The position numbers and the translations under genes were made by a program. From assembly GCF_014284305.1 (NCBI RefSeq), contig NZ_JACOFW010000020.1:30929-94928 (forward strand): a DNA stretch of 64,000 bases, written 5' to 3'. The notes beneath the pieces were generated by a model. That model was not told the DNA's origin and searched no databases. It worked only from the letters and a program-made list of their open reading frames with translations. The stretch's first letter is position 1. Every line of letters starts with the position of its first letter. The stretch is from Affinundibacterium seohonense. GTDB lineage: Bacteria > Pseudomonadota > Gammaproteobacteria > Burkholderiales > Burkholderiaceae_D. This document shows, piece by piece, positions 29,650 through 39,045 of this stretch.

Positions 29650-29713
29650 CGCAGGGGCGCAGAGCACGCAGAGTTTTTTGAATCAGAATCTCTGCGTGCT
29701 CTGCGCCTCTGCG
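29650..29713. repeat. Long palindromic repeat between manB and capD-like genes
   Basis: Two arms of about 24 bp built on CGCAGAG-type units (CAGAGCACGCAGAG and its complement) pair almost perfectly, with one G-U, around a 16-base loop containing a T6 run. The pattern resembles the dispersed CGCAGAG repeats that I recall being common in betaproteobacterial genomes. As RNA it would form a very stable stem inside the polysaccharide operon and could attenuate or stabilise the transcript. Confidence 0.7.
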
Positions 29714-29714
29714 T

Positions 29715-31667
29715 CTAGGCCTTGTTCTTCATCTGCCAAATAAAATCTTCAATACCACACTGAGGTTGATACTCAACCACCAATTGCTGTATCAAGCTGC
29801 GGACTTTTTCATACGCGAAATCGCTGCAAGCTTGGTCTAATTCTTCTAAGGCCACTAGTAAATCGCTCCACGCCAATTCCGCTTCTTGGGCGCGCATGAT
29901 CAGTGGATGCGTGGTACGTTCGACATTGTCACCAATCAGCAATTCTTCATATAGTTTCTCTCCCGGACGCAGTCCGACTTCGCGGATTTCTATTGTGCCT
30001 TCAGGATGGTCACTAGACTTTACTTCTAAGCCGCACAGATGCACCATACGACGTGCCAAATCGATGATGCGCACAGGTTCACCCATGTCGAGCACAAATA
30101 CATCACCGCCTTGACCCATTGCACCCGCTTGTAAAACCAATTGGGCTGCTTCTGGAATCGTCATGAAATAACGTGTGATTTCGCTATGGGTTAGCGTAAT
30201 CGGACCACCTTGCATGATTTGTTTGCGGAATAAGGGAACGACTGAACCCGAAGAGCCTAGCACATTGCCAAATCTGACCATGCAAAAACGCGTACGACTT
30301 TGACGGCGCGCATTTGCTTGCAAAATGAGCTCCGCCAGCCGCTTAGTTGCTCCCATCACATTGGTTGGGCGAACCGCTTTATCTGTCGAGATTAAAACGA
30401 ACTGTTTAACGCCCGCATCGATCGCTGCCTGTGCCAATTTGAAGGTGCCAAATACATTATTCCGTATGCCCTCGATAGGATTGTGTTCAACCAGCGGTAC
30501 ATGCTTGTAGGCCGCCGCGTGATACACAGTATCGATTTGAAAGCCGCGAAAAATCTTATCGAGCTTGGCACTGTCGTGAATCGAACCTAAGAAAGGTTTG
30601 ATATCGCAAGCTATTTTCATTTGATCGCGCAGTGCAGACAATTCCTGTTCAATTGAATACAGGGAAAATTCCGACATTTCCAAGAGCATCAGACTCTTGG
30701 GATTTTGTCGCAAAATCTGACGGCATAATTCAGAGCCAATGGAGCCGCCTGCACCACTAACCAGAACATTTTTGTCCGTGATGCAGATCGCCAACAAGGC
30801 TTCGTCAGGTTCAACCTGATCGCGGCCTAATAGATCTTCAATTTCGACATCTCGAATATCTTGTACCCGTAGTTCGCCGTTAATCAAACTCTTGATCGAG
30901 GGCGTGACTTTGACGCGAACTTTGTACATTTCTAGTTGATCCAGAATTTGCTTTTGTTTCGCTTTAGAAACGCTGGGTAAAGCAAGCAAAACTTCCTTCA
31001 TGCCAAAATTCTTGACTAATTGCGGTATCGCTTCCACCGCGTAGACTTTGATGCCAGCAATCGATGAGCCGTGCATAGCGCGATTGTCATCGATGAAGGC
31101 AATGCAATCGAGTTCATGGCCAGCGCGTAAGGCATTGGCGAGTTGCATGCCGGCGGTACCAGCACCATAAATCGCGATTTTGATCGCATTTGGATTACGT
31201 CGCATACCGCCAAGGTAGGCCCGAGCAGCTAGGCGGCTGGCACCGACATACAAAATGGCACCTGACCAATATATGACAAATACCGCACGCGAAATAGCAG
31301 TCAACTGCAGCATGAAACTTAAGAACGCCAGTGCCAATACCGACAGCGTCACGCCAATCACCACCACGCTGACCATTTTATGATCAATGTAACGTATCAC
31401 CGCACGGTATAAACCGATTTTGATAAAGATGGGAATGGCAAACAAGGGCACGGCGCAAATCAGCCAGCCATAATGCTTAAGTAATTCGATATTGACAGAT
31501 TCATAGCGCGTCAAAATCGCCAAAATAAACGCTAATGGCAAAAAAATGGCATCAACCACGCCAGCAATCATTTGCTTGTGCAGGCGAGGGAGGTTGACTA
31601 AAGAATGCATCATAGTTCGATGGTCAGAATAATTAGTTTGGGCATCTGAAAATGAATGTCTCCACAT
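29715..31667 (-). CDS. CapD/FlaA1-type nucleotide-sugar 4,6-dehydratase, membrane-anchored
   Basis: This 650-residue protein has four N-terminal membrane segments (residues ~30-135). A first Rossmann domain (AIYGAGTAGMQLANAL) and a second catalytic domain (VLVSGAGGSIGSELCRQIL) follow. The active-site region reads PTNVMGATKRLAEL, where Met replaces the usual SDR Tyr, as in WbpM/PglF-type dehydratases. Such enzymes convert UDP-GlcNAc to its 4-keto-6-deoxy form. The ATG overlaps the stop of the sugar transferase gene by one base (TAATG). A later Met at 31613 is an alternative start. Confidence 0.9.
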   Translation of the reverse strand: MWRHSFSDAQTNYSDHRTMMHSLVNLPRLHKQMIAGVVDAIFLPLAFILAILTRYESVNIELLKHYGWLICAVPLFAIPIFIKIGLYRAVIRYIDHKMVSVVVIGVTLSVLALAFLSFMLQLTAISRAVFVIYWSGAILYVGASRLAARAYLGGMRRNPNAIKIAIYGAGTAGMQLANALRAGHELDCIAFIDDNRAMHGSSIAGIKVYAVEAIPQLVKNFGMKEVLLALPSVSKAKQKQILDQLEMYKVRVKVTPSIKSLINGELRVQDIRDVEIEDLLGRDQVEPDEALLAICITDKNVLVSGAGGSIGSELCRQILRQNPKSLMLLEMSEFSLYSIEQELSALRDQMKIACDIKPFLGSIHDSAKLDKIFRGFQIDTVYHAAAYKHVPLVEHNPIEGIRNNVFGTFKLAQAAIDAGVKQFVLISTDKAVRPTNVMGATKRLAELILQANARRQSRTRFCMVRFGNVLGSSGSVVPLFRKQIMQGGPITLTHSEITRYFMTIPEAAQLVLQAGAMGQGGDVFVLDMGEPVRIIDLARRMVHLCGLEVKSSDHPEGTIEIREVGLRPGEKLYEELLIGDNVERTTHPLIMRAQEAELAWSDLLVALEELDQACSDFAYEKVRSLIQQLVVEYQPQCGIEDFIWQMKNKA

Positions 31668-32227
31668 TAATGCGTGACGCCATCACGCTTGATGACTTTA
31701 AAAAAAGTGAGGAATAAAATTTGAATATCCAGTAGTAATGATTGGTGCTGCAAGTAGTATGCATCCAATTCCACTTTTTGCGGAATCGGCAACTCATCAC
31801 GACCATTAATTTGCGCCCAGCCAGTCAGACCCGGAACAATCGTGTGTACTTGTTTTTCAGTGCGTAGCGCAATCAAATCTGCCTGGTTATACAGAGCTGG
31901 TCGTGGGCCAACGAAGCTCATATCGCCTTTGATGATGCTCCACAATTGTGGTAACTCATCCAAACTCGATTTGCGCAGAAAAGAACCGACTGGCGTCAGA
32001 TATTGATCTGGATTTGTTAATAGATGTGTCGCTACTGCTGGTGTGTCTATCAGCATAGAACGGAATTTTGGCATTTTGAAAATCTGGTTGTAGCGACCAA
32101 CACGATCTGACCAATAAATAATGGGACCTTTAGAGCTCAACGCTACTAACAGAGAAACGAAGAGGAAAGGCAGCAGCAAAATAAGGGCAGCGATCAACGC
32201 CAAGAATAAGTCAAAGAGTCGTTTCAT
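31667..32227 (-). CDS. Initiating undecaprenyl-phosphate sugar-1-phosphate transferase
   Basis: This 186-residue bacterial sugar transferase (PglC/WbaP C-terminal type) has one N-terminal membrane helix (LFLALIAALILLLPFLFVSLL). It contains KFRSML, the catalytic DELPQLWSIIKGDMSFVGPRP and PGLTGWAQINGRDELP. It loads the first sugar phosphate on undecaprenyl phosphate at the inner membrane, starting repeat-unit synthesis. Its product is probably flipped by the Wzx encoded upstream. The substrate is likely the sugar made by the adjacent dehydratase and epimerase genes, which is inference. Confidence 0.92.
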   Translation of the reverse strand: MKRLFDLFLALIAALILLLPFLFVSLLVALSSKGPIIYWSDRVGRYNQIFKMPKFRSMLIDTPAVATHLLTNPDQYLTPVGSFLRKSSLDELPQLWSIIKGDMSFVGPRPALYNQADLIALRTEKQVHTIVPGLTGWAQINGRDELPIPQKVELDAYYLQHQSLLLDIQILFLTFFKVIKRDGVTH

Positions 32228-32236
32228 TTTTTATGA

Positions 32237-33202
32237 TCAGTTTTTGTTATTAGTATTCGTTAATACGGAGGCGCAAGCCTGTAAGCCTTGTGCCAAGGTA
32301 AATGGTGGTGTCCAATGCAATACTTTTTTTGCTTTGCTGATGTCGATTTGCAGCGATTGACATAGGCGATCGGTCACCGATTTTTTTCCTAATAGGTGTG
32401 CGAAAAAAACTAAGACACTACTAGGAAATGGAAACAATCGAGATGGTACCTGTAAAGCGCGCGCTGCTTGTTGTAATAATTGCGAGGTTGAGACATCTTC
32501 ATCATCAGAGGCTAAAAATATTTGATTGTAAGCCGCAGGATTTTGTATGCATGTCACAATTAAGTCGACTAAATTCTCTACATAAATCAGGCTACGTCGA
32601 TTTTGTATTTTTGCTAGTGGTAGTGGTACTTGCTTCTGTACCCAACGAAGCATACTGAGAAAATTCGCGCCAACACCTGCGCCATAGACTAGAGGTGGCC
32701 TGATGATCGTCACTGACATCCCAGTTGTTTTGCTTAGCGCGAGGAGTGCTTGTTCCGCTTCCAATTTGGATATACCGTAAGGATCAGAAGCTTGAGCCTG
32801 GTCTTCCTCGGTAAAAGCTGTGCCAGGCGAGGTCAGTTCGCCATTCACTTTGACTGAGCTAAGATAAATAAATTGACGTACGCCAGCCTGCGCAGCTTGT
32901 TCTGCCAAGCGTATTGTTCCTAAGACATTCACTTGTCGGAAGGCATGCAGAGGGTCACCTGCAGACTCATTCATGACGTGGACGCGCGCAGCGCAATGAA
33001 TCACGGTATCGATAGGCTGATTGAAGCATGTAGACCACTCAGTATTGCCATCAATGTCGCCAACATTCTGTGTTCGCAAGCCTGCGATTTTTTTATCGGA
33101 GCGTGTCGCACACAAAAGGGGATAATTTTTTTCTACCAGTCGTTGCGCCAAATGCGAACCAACGAAGCCAGTCGAGCCAGTCATGAGAATAGAAGGAAGC
33201 AT
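32237..33202 (-). CDS. Nucleotide-sugar epimerase/reductase (extended SDR)
   Basis: This 321-residue protein has a Rossmann signature ILMTGSTGFVGSHLAQRL and a catalytic region FIYLSSVKVNGE followed by YGISKLEAEQAL (YxxxK). It resembles the WbpV/WbnF-like 4-epimerase or reductase genes that accompany a small sugar-phosphate transferase. In that pairing it often supplies the first sugar, such as a 6-deoxy-HexNAc. It ends 10 bp before the transferase gene, which supports a functional link. Confidence 0.87.
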   Translation of the reverse strand: MLPSILMTGSTGFVGSHLAQRLVEKNYPLLCATRSDKKIAGLRTQNVGDIDGNTEWSTCFNQPIDTVIHCAARVHVMNESAGDPLHAFRQVNVLGTIRLAEQAAQAGVRQFIYLSSVKVNGELTSPGTAFTEEDQAQASDPYGISKLEAEQALLALSKTTGMSVTIIRPPLVYGAGVGANFLSMLRWVQKQVPLPLAKIQNRRSLIYVENLVDLIVTCIQNPAAYNQIFLASDDEDVSTSQLLQQAARALQVPSRLFPFPSSVLVFFAHLLGKKSVTDRLCQSLQIDISKAKKVLHWTPPFTLAQGLQACASVLTNTNNKN

Positions 33203-33218
33203 AAGCTTTAGTGATAAT

Positions 33219-34532
33219 TTATCTTGGTTCAGAATTAGCGCGTTTATTAAAATACGCGATCGCCGTGTTTAACAAAACTAAATCGATCGTGACTCGCAAA
33301 ACCCAGGCGATCGCGGCACCCATTAATCCAAATTGTTTGGTGAGTACATAAATCATTGCGATATAAATCAACAGTTCAGCTATGTGAAATTGTGCCGTCA
33401 GTTTGGTTTTACCAACCGCGTGCAAAAAAGTATAGGAAACCGTTGCGACCCCATTGATGAATGCGCCTACAATAAAAATTAAAGCGATCGGGTAGGCTTT
33501 GGATGCAAATTCTGGTGTGATCCACACCGATAAAACCGGGTAAATCGTCAAGGCAGCTAGGCCACATAGTGCTCCCATAATCTTGATCATACGGCGGTAG
33601 TTGTCACTGTAGGTTTTCTGCAATTCATCATGATTTAGGATGGACGCAAAAAGCGGCATCAAAGCCCCGCAAATGGCAGCGGGAACAATCAATAAACGGA
33701 TTAAACCCTCTTGCGGTATGGCGTAGACTGAAAGTTTATCTGCACCGACTAAGGCACTGATAAAAAAGCGGTCACCATACATCATGAGTGGGCTAATAAT
33801 ACCCGTCACAGACACCCACACACCGTAGGACATCAAATCTCGCATTTGTCGCTGCAGTGATGTCAGTGCCGTGTTGCTGGTCGTGACGATATAGTTTTTG
33901 ATTCGTAAGCAATGGCGCAATTGAATAAAACCGAATACCACAATGAACAGCCGAATCACGACTAGATATAAGGTAATTTGCCAAAGGCTAGGGCCGTGTA
34001 GCGCAATTGAGATGGCTGGCGTGGTGAACATACTAAAACCTAGCAATAGCTTGTTCACGTTCGAGGGCATGAAATAACCCATCCCTTCCATCGCACCTCG
34101 TAGTCCGCTAGTAATGGTCGCAGGGATAATGCCCAACGCCGTGATTTGCAGTGCTAATTGCGAGTCAGCTTGCCAGTGCGAACTAATTTTTAACCAGTCC
34201 TGTGCCAGATGCGGTGCTAAAAACCAGATGAGCAGGCAACCAAGTAATCCGGTCGCCGTTGTCAGTACCAATCCAGATTTTAGGATCATCTGTATTTTTG
34301 CTAAATCCTGACCACTCTGCTGATTCTGTAGGCGACTGATTTCATAAGTCATCGCGCGCCCGGCACCGAAGTCAAATAAGCTGAAGTAGCCTATCAGTGC
34401 CCAGATCAATGTTAGAACTCCGAACCCTTCCTCACCCAAGCGCGCTAAGGTGTAGGGAATAAATGCTAGTGCCGCGAGTAAGGGGGCACCGCTGCCGATC
34501 AGATTCCAAATCGTATTTTTCCTAAGAGACAT
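33219..34532 (-). CDS. Wzx-type oligosaccharide flippase
   Basis: This 437-residue protein has 12-14 hydrophobic segments spread along its length. The N-terminus NTIWNLIGSGAPLLAALAFIPYTLARLG and a central QEGLIRLLIVPAAICGALMPLFAS are typical of polysaccharide flippases (MATE/Wzx fold). It moves undecaprenyl-linked repeat units across the inner membrane. Its start overlaps the end of rfbD by 11 bp. No Wzy polymerase or Wzz chain-length regulator is next to it. Confidence 0.9.
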   Translation of the reverse strand: MSLRKNTIWNLIGSGAPLLAALAFIPYTLARLGEEGFGVLTLIWALIGYFSLFDFGAGRAMTYEISRLQNQQSGQDLAKIQMILKSGLVLTTATGLLGCLLIWFLAPHLAQDWLKISSHWQADSQLALQITALGIIPATITSGLRGAMEGMGYFMPSNVNKLLLGFSMFTTPAISIALHGPSLWQITLYLVVIRLFIVVFGFIQLRHCLRIKNYIVTTSNTALTSLQRQMRDLMSYGVWVSVTGIISPLMMYGDRFFISALVGADKLSVYAIPQEGLIRLLIVPAAICGALMPLFASILNHDELQKTYSDNYRRMIKIMGALCGLAALTIYPVLSVWITPEFASKAYPIALIFIVGAFINGVATVSYTFLHAVGKTKLTAQFHIAELLIYIAMIYVLTKQFGLMGAAIAWVLRVTIDLVLLNTAIAYFNKRANSEPR

Positions 34533-35445
34533 GGGCTTTTTCTAAAAGTACGGTTTGCAATAAATCCTGCCAGATTGGTATGGGTAGCTTAAATTCACGA
34601 CTGAATTTGCTATTGTCCAGACTAGAATTATGCGGACGGCACGCAGGCGTTGGGTAGTCTGCACTTGGAATGCCGTGTATCACTGGAGCCGATTTTGTTA
34701 ATAAATTCAGTGGCGCTGATTGTCGCATTATTTCCGTGGCAAATTCTTGCCAGTTGGTTTTGCCAGCGGCTGTCATATGGTAAAGGCCGCCATGTTGCGT
34801 CCACCAAGTTGCTTTGTCATTGGCGTTTTGTAATTGCTGAATAATCGCGCAAGTCACGTTGGCGAGCCAGCCTGCACTCGTCGGCGCTCCCCATTGGTCA
34901 TTGACGATGCGCAATTCGTCTTTGTCGTTTGCCAGTCTTAACATGCTGGATAAGAAATTTTTGCCAAGCGAGGAATAGACCCAACTTGTTCTAAAAATGA
35001 GGTGTTGACATCCGCTAGCTTGAATTGCTAAATCGCCGGCTAATTTGCTTTTTCCGTATTCGTTGAGTGGCTTTGCAGAATCAGTTTCCAAATAGGGGGT
35101 CCAATTTCCTTGATGGTCAGCTTTGTTACCGTCAAAGACGTAATCTGTCGAAAAATGAATCAAGCCGATGTTCCTATTTTTTGCTTCTTGCGCGATCACT
35201 TGCGGCGCTAAGGCATTGATGCGATGCGCTAAGTCAATATCACTTTCGGCTTGATCGACGCTGGTATAGGCCGCAGGATTGATGATGAGGTCAGGTTGAT
35301 GCCGCGCTATCGCTTCGCGAATCGAATCCAGTTGACTGAGATCGAGTTCTCTACGTGTTGGGGCAATAATCTGCCCAAGTTCCGTCAAAGGCTGCAATAG
35401 CGCATTGCCGACTTGGCCTGTACTGCCGGTTAGTAAAATTTTCAT
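34522..35445 (-). CDS. rfbD: dTDP-4-dehydrorhamnose reductase
   Basis: This 307-residue SDR begins MKILLTGSTGQVGNALLQPL. It has INPAAYTSVDQAESD, the catalytic YGKSKLAGDLAIQ and FRTSWVYS, all conserved in RfbD/RmlD. It performs the last NADPH-dependent step to dTDP-L-rhamnose. It is in the rfbBACD block and overlaps the wzx-like gene at its 3' end. Confidence 0.94.
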   Translation of the reverse strand: MKILLTGSTGQVGNALLQPLTELGQIIAPTRRELDLSQLDSIREAIARHQPDLIINPAAYTSVDQAESDIDLAHRINALAPQVIAQEAKNRNIGLIHFSTDYVFDGNKADHQGNWTPYLETDSAKPLNEYGKSKLAGDLAIQASGCQHLIFRTSWVYSSLGKNFLSSMLRLANDKDELRIVNDQWGAPTSAGWLANVTCAIIQQLQNANDKATWWTQHGGLYHMTAAGKTNWQEFATEIMRQSAPLNLLTKSAPVIHGIPSADYPTPACRPHNSSLDNSKFSREFKLPIPIWQDLLQTVLLEKAHVS

Positions 35446-35464
35446 GCCGCTTTAATGTGGTTAA

Positions 35465-36001
35465 CTATTCGATCTCAGCAAGTAATTGCCCTAGCTGATC
35501 TTTGGCTGATAACTGTGGCGGCGTCTGCGTCGGCCAAGGGATGCCTAAAGCTGGGTCATTCCACAGCAAGCAACGCTCATAATTTGGTGCCCAATAATCC
35601 GTTGTTTTGTAGAGTAATTCTGCATAGTCACTAGTGACGATAAATCCATGCGCGAAGCCAGGAGGGATCCACTTTTGACGCGAATTGTCGGACGACAGTA
35701 CTGTTGCTGTCCATTTGCCAAAGTTAGGTGAGTGCCGACGTACATCGACTGCGACGTCGAATACTTCCCCTGCGATTACACGTACCAATTTGCCTTGTGC
35801 TTGTTGAACCTGATAATGCAAGCCACGTAATACACCTCGGGCTGATCGTGAATGGTTATCTTGCACGAACTCGGTATTGATGCCCGTGCAGGCGGCAAAC
35901 GTTTTGGCGTTAAAACTTTCGTAAAAAAAGCCACGTTCATCGCCAAAAATTTTAGGTTCTAAAATCAGGACTTCAGGTAAATCCGTAGAAATGATATTCA
36001 T
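35465..36001 (-). CDS. rfbC: dTDP-4-dehydrorhamnose 3,5-epimerase
   Basis: This 178-residue cupin epimerase has the expected FGDERGFFYESFN, DNHSRSARGVLRGLHYQ (catalytic His), DVAVDVRRHSPNFGKW, and PPGFAHGF with its metal/acid residues. It converts dTDP-4-keto-6-deoxyglucose to the L-rhamnose configuration. It lies 19 bp before rfbD and 23 bp after rfbA. Confidence 0.95.
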   Translation of the reverse strand: MNIISTDLPEVLILEPKIFGDERGFFYESFNAKTFAACTGINTEFVQDNHSRSARGVLRGLHYQVQQAQGKLVRVIAGEVFDVAVDVRRHSPNFGKWTATVLSSDNSRQKWIPPGFAHGFIVTSDYAELLYKTTDYWAPNYERCLLWNDPALGIPWPTQTPPQLSAKDQLGQLLAEIE

Positions 36002-36024
36002 GCAATCGTCGATGTCATCAAGGC

Positions 36025-36915
36025 TTAAAAACTTTTGTTATTAAGTAGGCGTAATAGATACTGGCCGTATTCGTTTTTCTTGAGCGGTTGTGCTAAATCT
36101 TCTAATTGCGTGGCGCTGATGTAGGATCTGCGATAAGCGATCTCCTCTGGACAGGCGACTTTCAAGCCCTGTCGTTTCTCGATCGTAGCAATAAATTGAC
36201 CTGCCTCTAGTAGTGAATCGTGCGTGCCCGTATCCAACCAAGCCATACCGCGTCCCATTAACTCGACCTTCAATTGTCCCTGCTGTAAATAGACATTGTT
36301 GACGTCGGTAATTTCTAATTCACCACGTGCAGACGGTTTGATATTCGCAGCGATATCACAGATCTGTTGGTCGTAGAAATAAAGTCCTGTTACCGCATAA
36401 TTGGACTTCGGTTTGAGCGGTTTCTCTTCAATGCTGACGGCTTTGCGATTGGCATCAAAATCCACTACGCCATAGCGCTCAGGATCGTTTACGTGATAGG
36501 CAAACACCGTTGCACCATCGCGATTGTTATCTGCGCGACGTAATAAAGCTTCAAATTCGTGGCCGTAGTAAATATTGTCACCCAAGATCAACGCGGACGG
36601 AGAATTGCCGACAAATTCTTTACCAATGATGAAAGCTTGCGCCAATCCATCGGGTGAGGGCTGTACTGCATAACTGAGGCTAATTCCCCATTGAGAACCA
36701 TCGCCAAGCAGCTCTTGAAAGCGCGGTGTATCTTGTGGCGTCGAAATGATTAAGATGTCACGCATGCCCGCTAACATCAGCGATGTGAGCGGATAGTAAA
36801 TCATCGGTTTATCGTAAATCGGCAGTAACTGTTTAGATACTGATTTCGTGACAGGGTACAAGCGGGTGCCAGAACCGCCCGCCAAAATAATGCCTTTGCG
36901 TGGTATTTGTGTCAT
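36025..36915 (-). CDS. rfbA: Glucose-1-phosphate thymidylyltransferase
   Basis: This 296-residue nucleotidyltransferase begins [23 protein letters not shown], the signature of RfbA. It also has [25 protein letters not shown] and [10 protein letters not shown]. It makes dTDP-glucose from glucose 1-phosphate and dTTP. An in-frame extension to 37011 overlaps rfbB and is not conserved, so the start is the Met at 36915. Rhamnose synthesis and the manB product link here through glucose 1-phosphate. Confidence 0.95.
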   Translation of the reverse strand: MTQIPRKGIILAGGSGTRLYPVTKSVSKQLLPIYDKPMIYYPLTSLMLAGMRDILIISTPQDTPRFQELLGDGSQWGISLSYAVQPSPDGLAQAFIIGKEFVGNSPSALILGDNIYYGHEFEALLRRADNNRDGATVFAYHVNDPERYGVVDFDANRKAVSIEEKPLKPKSNYAVTGLYFYDQQICDIAANIKPSARGELEITDVNNVYLQQGQLKVELMGRGMAWLDTGTHDSLLEAGQFIATIEKRQGLKVACPEEIAYRRSYISATQLEDLAQPLKKNEYGQYLLRLLNNKSF

Positions 36916-36935
36916 GGTTGCGTCTCTTGATTTTT

Positions 36936-38003
36936 CTAATGGATGTCTTGAACGTGGTATTGAAGGGCGACCCAGTTTTGATATTCGCCAGACAGAACCT
37001 GGGCAGTCCAAGCGTCATTGTCGAGATACCAACTGACCGTTTTTCGCAGACCTGTTTCGAATGATTCCGCTGGCTTCCAGCCTAGTTCGCGTTCAATTTT
37101 TCGTGCGTCAATTGCATAGCGCTTATCGTGACCAGGTCGATCTTTGACATGACGTATTTGATCGCGATAGTTGCCTGCTACTTTTGGCTGCAATTCATCG
37201 AGTAAGTCGCAAATGCTATGCACCACGTTTAAGTTGGTTTTTTCATTCCAGCCGCCAATATTGTATGTGGCGCCGGGTTGGCCTGCTTCTAGAACACGGC
37301 GAATGGCTGCACAGTGATCACTGACATATAACCAATCCCTTACCTGACTGCCATCACCATAGATAGGTAAAACCTTTCCCGCCCGTGCGTTGGTAATCAC
37401 CAATGGGATGAGTTTTTCAGGGAAGTGTAGAGGGCCGTAATTATTCGAACAGTTCGTCGTCAAAGTAGGCAAGCCGTAAGTGTGATGATAGGCACGAACT
37501 AAATGATCGGAGGCAGCTTTGGATGCGGAATAAGGACTATTCGGCGCATAAGCAGTGGTTTCTGTGAACGGCGGATCATTGGCTTCCAAGCTGCCATAGA
37601 CTTCGTCAGTCGAGACGTGTAGGAATCGGAAAGCATTTTTTTCTTGCTCTGGTAACGCTTGCCAGTATGCACGGACTGACTCTAATAGGCTAAATGTGCC
37701 ATTGACATTGGTCTCGATAAACGCCGCTGGTCCATGAATTGATCGATCAACATGGCTTTCCGCCGCAAAATGGAGGACAGCTCTTGGTTTATGCTTTTGC
37801 AATACTTGTTCCAGAATATCGCGTTCATTGATGTCAGCGTGTACGAAAAGGTGACGGTCGTCGTTGTTCAGACTAGAAAGATTGTTTAAGTTGCCAGCAT
37901 AAGTCAGTTTATCCAGATTGATGACGACTTCATCGCTTTGTGTCAGCCAATCCAAAATAAAATTTGCGCCTATGAAGCCAGCGCCGCCAGTGACTAAAAT
38001 CAT
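36936..38003 (-). CDS. rfbB: dTDP-glucose 4,6-dehydratase
   Basis: This 355-residue extended SDR has [32 protein letters not shown], the catalytic HVSTDEVYG and [23 protein letters not shown], and [16 protein letters not shown]. It forms dTDP-4-keto-6-deoxyglucose. It is the first gene of the long minus-strand polysaccharide unit, and its promoter should lie in the ~260-bp gap shared with the divergent grpE. Confidence 0.96.
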   Translation of the reverse strand: MILVTGGAGFIGANFILDWLTQSDEVVINLDKLTYAGNLNNLSSLNNDDRHLFVHADINERDILEQVLQKHKPRAVLHFAAESHVDRSIHGPAAFIETNVNGTFSLLESVRAYWQALPEQEKNAFRFLHVSTDEVYGSLEANDPPFTETTAYAPNSPYSASKAASDHLVRAYHHTYGLPTLTTNCSNNYGPLHFPEKLIPLVITNARAGKVLPIYGDGSQVRDWLYVSDHCAAIRRVLEAGQPGATYNIGGWNEKTNLNVVHSICDLLDELQPKVAGNYRDQIRHVKDRPGHDKRYAIDARKIERELGWKPAESFETGLRKTVSWYLDNDAWTAQVLSGEYQNWVALQYHVQDIH

Positions 38004-38197
38004 GCCAAGATCCGATCATGTTGATGTTAACGATGAGAGAGCGCAATTTTACGATACTTGACTTGCAAATCGGCCACATACGAGGCTTTTGTCTTTAAAT
38101 TACCTGATTTCATTGCCATTACTTCACTTTTTTTGTGGCCGCTCATGGTCGATCGCTATTTCAACTAGTTTTTTTGCTTAAAAAAGCAATTTTGACT

Positions 38198-38225
38198 CTT
38201 GAATTGTGCAATACCCACCTCATTT
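38198..38225 (+). promoter_or_regulatory. Putative heat-shock (sigma-32) promoter of grpE
   Basis: CTTGAA is followed after 14 bp by CCTCATTT, a good match to the sigma-32 -35 and CCCCATNT-type -10 elements. It ends about 36 bp before the grpE ATG. Confidence 0.5.
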
Positions 38226-38260
38226 GTATGGACAATGCTTGATTTTTATGGAGATTGTTA

Positions 38261-38839
38261 ATGCAAGAGCAAGATAAACCAGTAGGAAATACTGAAACAA
38301 TAGCAACTTCGATTGATGTCGAGGCTTTACAAGCTGCTGCTGCGCAGAATCAAGTGGAGCCTGAAGTTGCAATTGAACCCGGCGTTTCAGCGGACACTTT
38401 GACGCAGTTGGAAGCGAAAGTGCTGGAATTGCAAGATGCGTTTATGCGTGCAAAGGCGGAGGGTGAAAACATTCGCCGCCGTGCGCAAGAAGATATTTCA
38501 AAAGCGCATAAATTCGCCATCGAAAGCTTCGCAGAGTCCTTGGTACCTGTAAAAGATAGCCTGGAAATGGGCTTGAAGGTCGAGACGCAAACAGTGGAAT
38601 CGATTAAAGAAGGCGTAGAAATGACGCTCAAGCAATTGAATTCCGCATTTGAGAAGAACCGTTTGTTGGAAATCAATCCTCAACGTGGCGACAAGCTTGA
38701 TCCAGCAAAACATCAAGCGGTATCGATGGTGCCAGCGGAACAAGAATCCAATACGATTGTGGATGTCTTGCAAAAGGGGTACACCATTGCTGATCGATTA
38801 TTGCGTCCAGCATTAGTGACTGTGGCGCAAGCCAAATAG
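38261..38839 (+). CDS. grpE: Nucleotide exchange factor GrpE
   Basis: This protein of about 192 residues has an acidic variable N-terminus and a long coiled-coil ([10 protein letters not shown] through [21 protein letters not shown]). The C-terminal beta domain contains [40 protein letters not shown] and [14 protein letters not shown]. GrpE releases ADP from DnaK in the cytosol. The ATG at 38261 follows TGGAG. The gene is upstream of dnaK with a separate heat-shock-like promoter before each. Confidence 0.95.
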   Translation: MQEQDKPVGNTETIATSIDVEALQAAAAQNQVEPEVAIEPGVSADTLTQLEAKVLELQDAFMRAKAEGENIRRRAQEDISKAHKFAIESFAESLVPVKDSLEMGLKVETQTVESIKEGVEMTLKQLNSAFEKNRLLEINPQRGDKLDPAKHQAVSMVPAEQESNTIVDVLQKGYTIADRLLRPALVTVAQAK

Positions 38840-38910
38840 ACGAAATTTTAGATTAATCGGAAAAAAATGGCGAGAAAACGTAAAAATAGCAAAGAAAGCG
38901 TTTAAAGCGC

Positions 38911-38938
38911 CTTGAAAACGCGGTTTTTCGCCATACAT
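38911..38938 (+). promoter_or_regulatory. Putative heat-shock (sigma-32) promoter of dnaK
   Basis: CTTGAAA is followed 11 bp later by CGCCATACA, resembling sigma-32 -35/-10 elements with a slightly short spacer. The -10 lies in an imperfect inverted repeat with ATGGCGAGAAAA at 38867, so the region might also be an operator. It is about 107 bp upstream of dnaK. Confidence 0.45.
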
Positions 38939-39045
38939 CAGATACAGAAGGACGCAGAACCACAAATGATGTTGTTTGCGCGTCCACCAAGTTTGAAACT
39001 CAATTGAAATTAAATATATAAATTCTTTAGGATAGGGAAAATATC

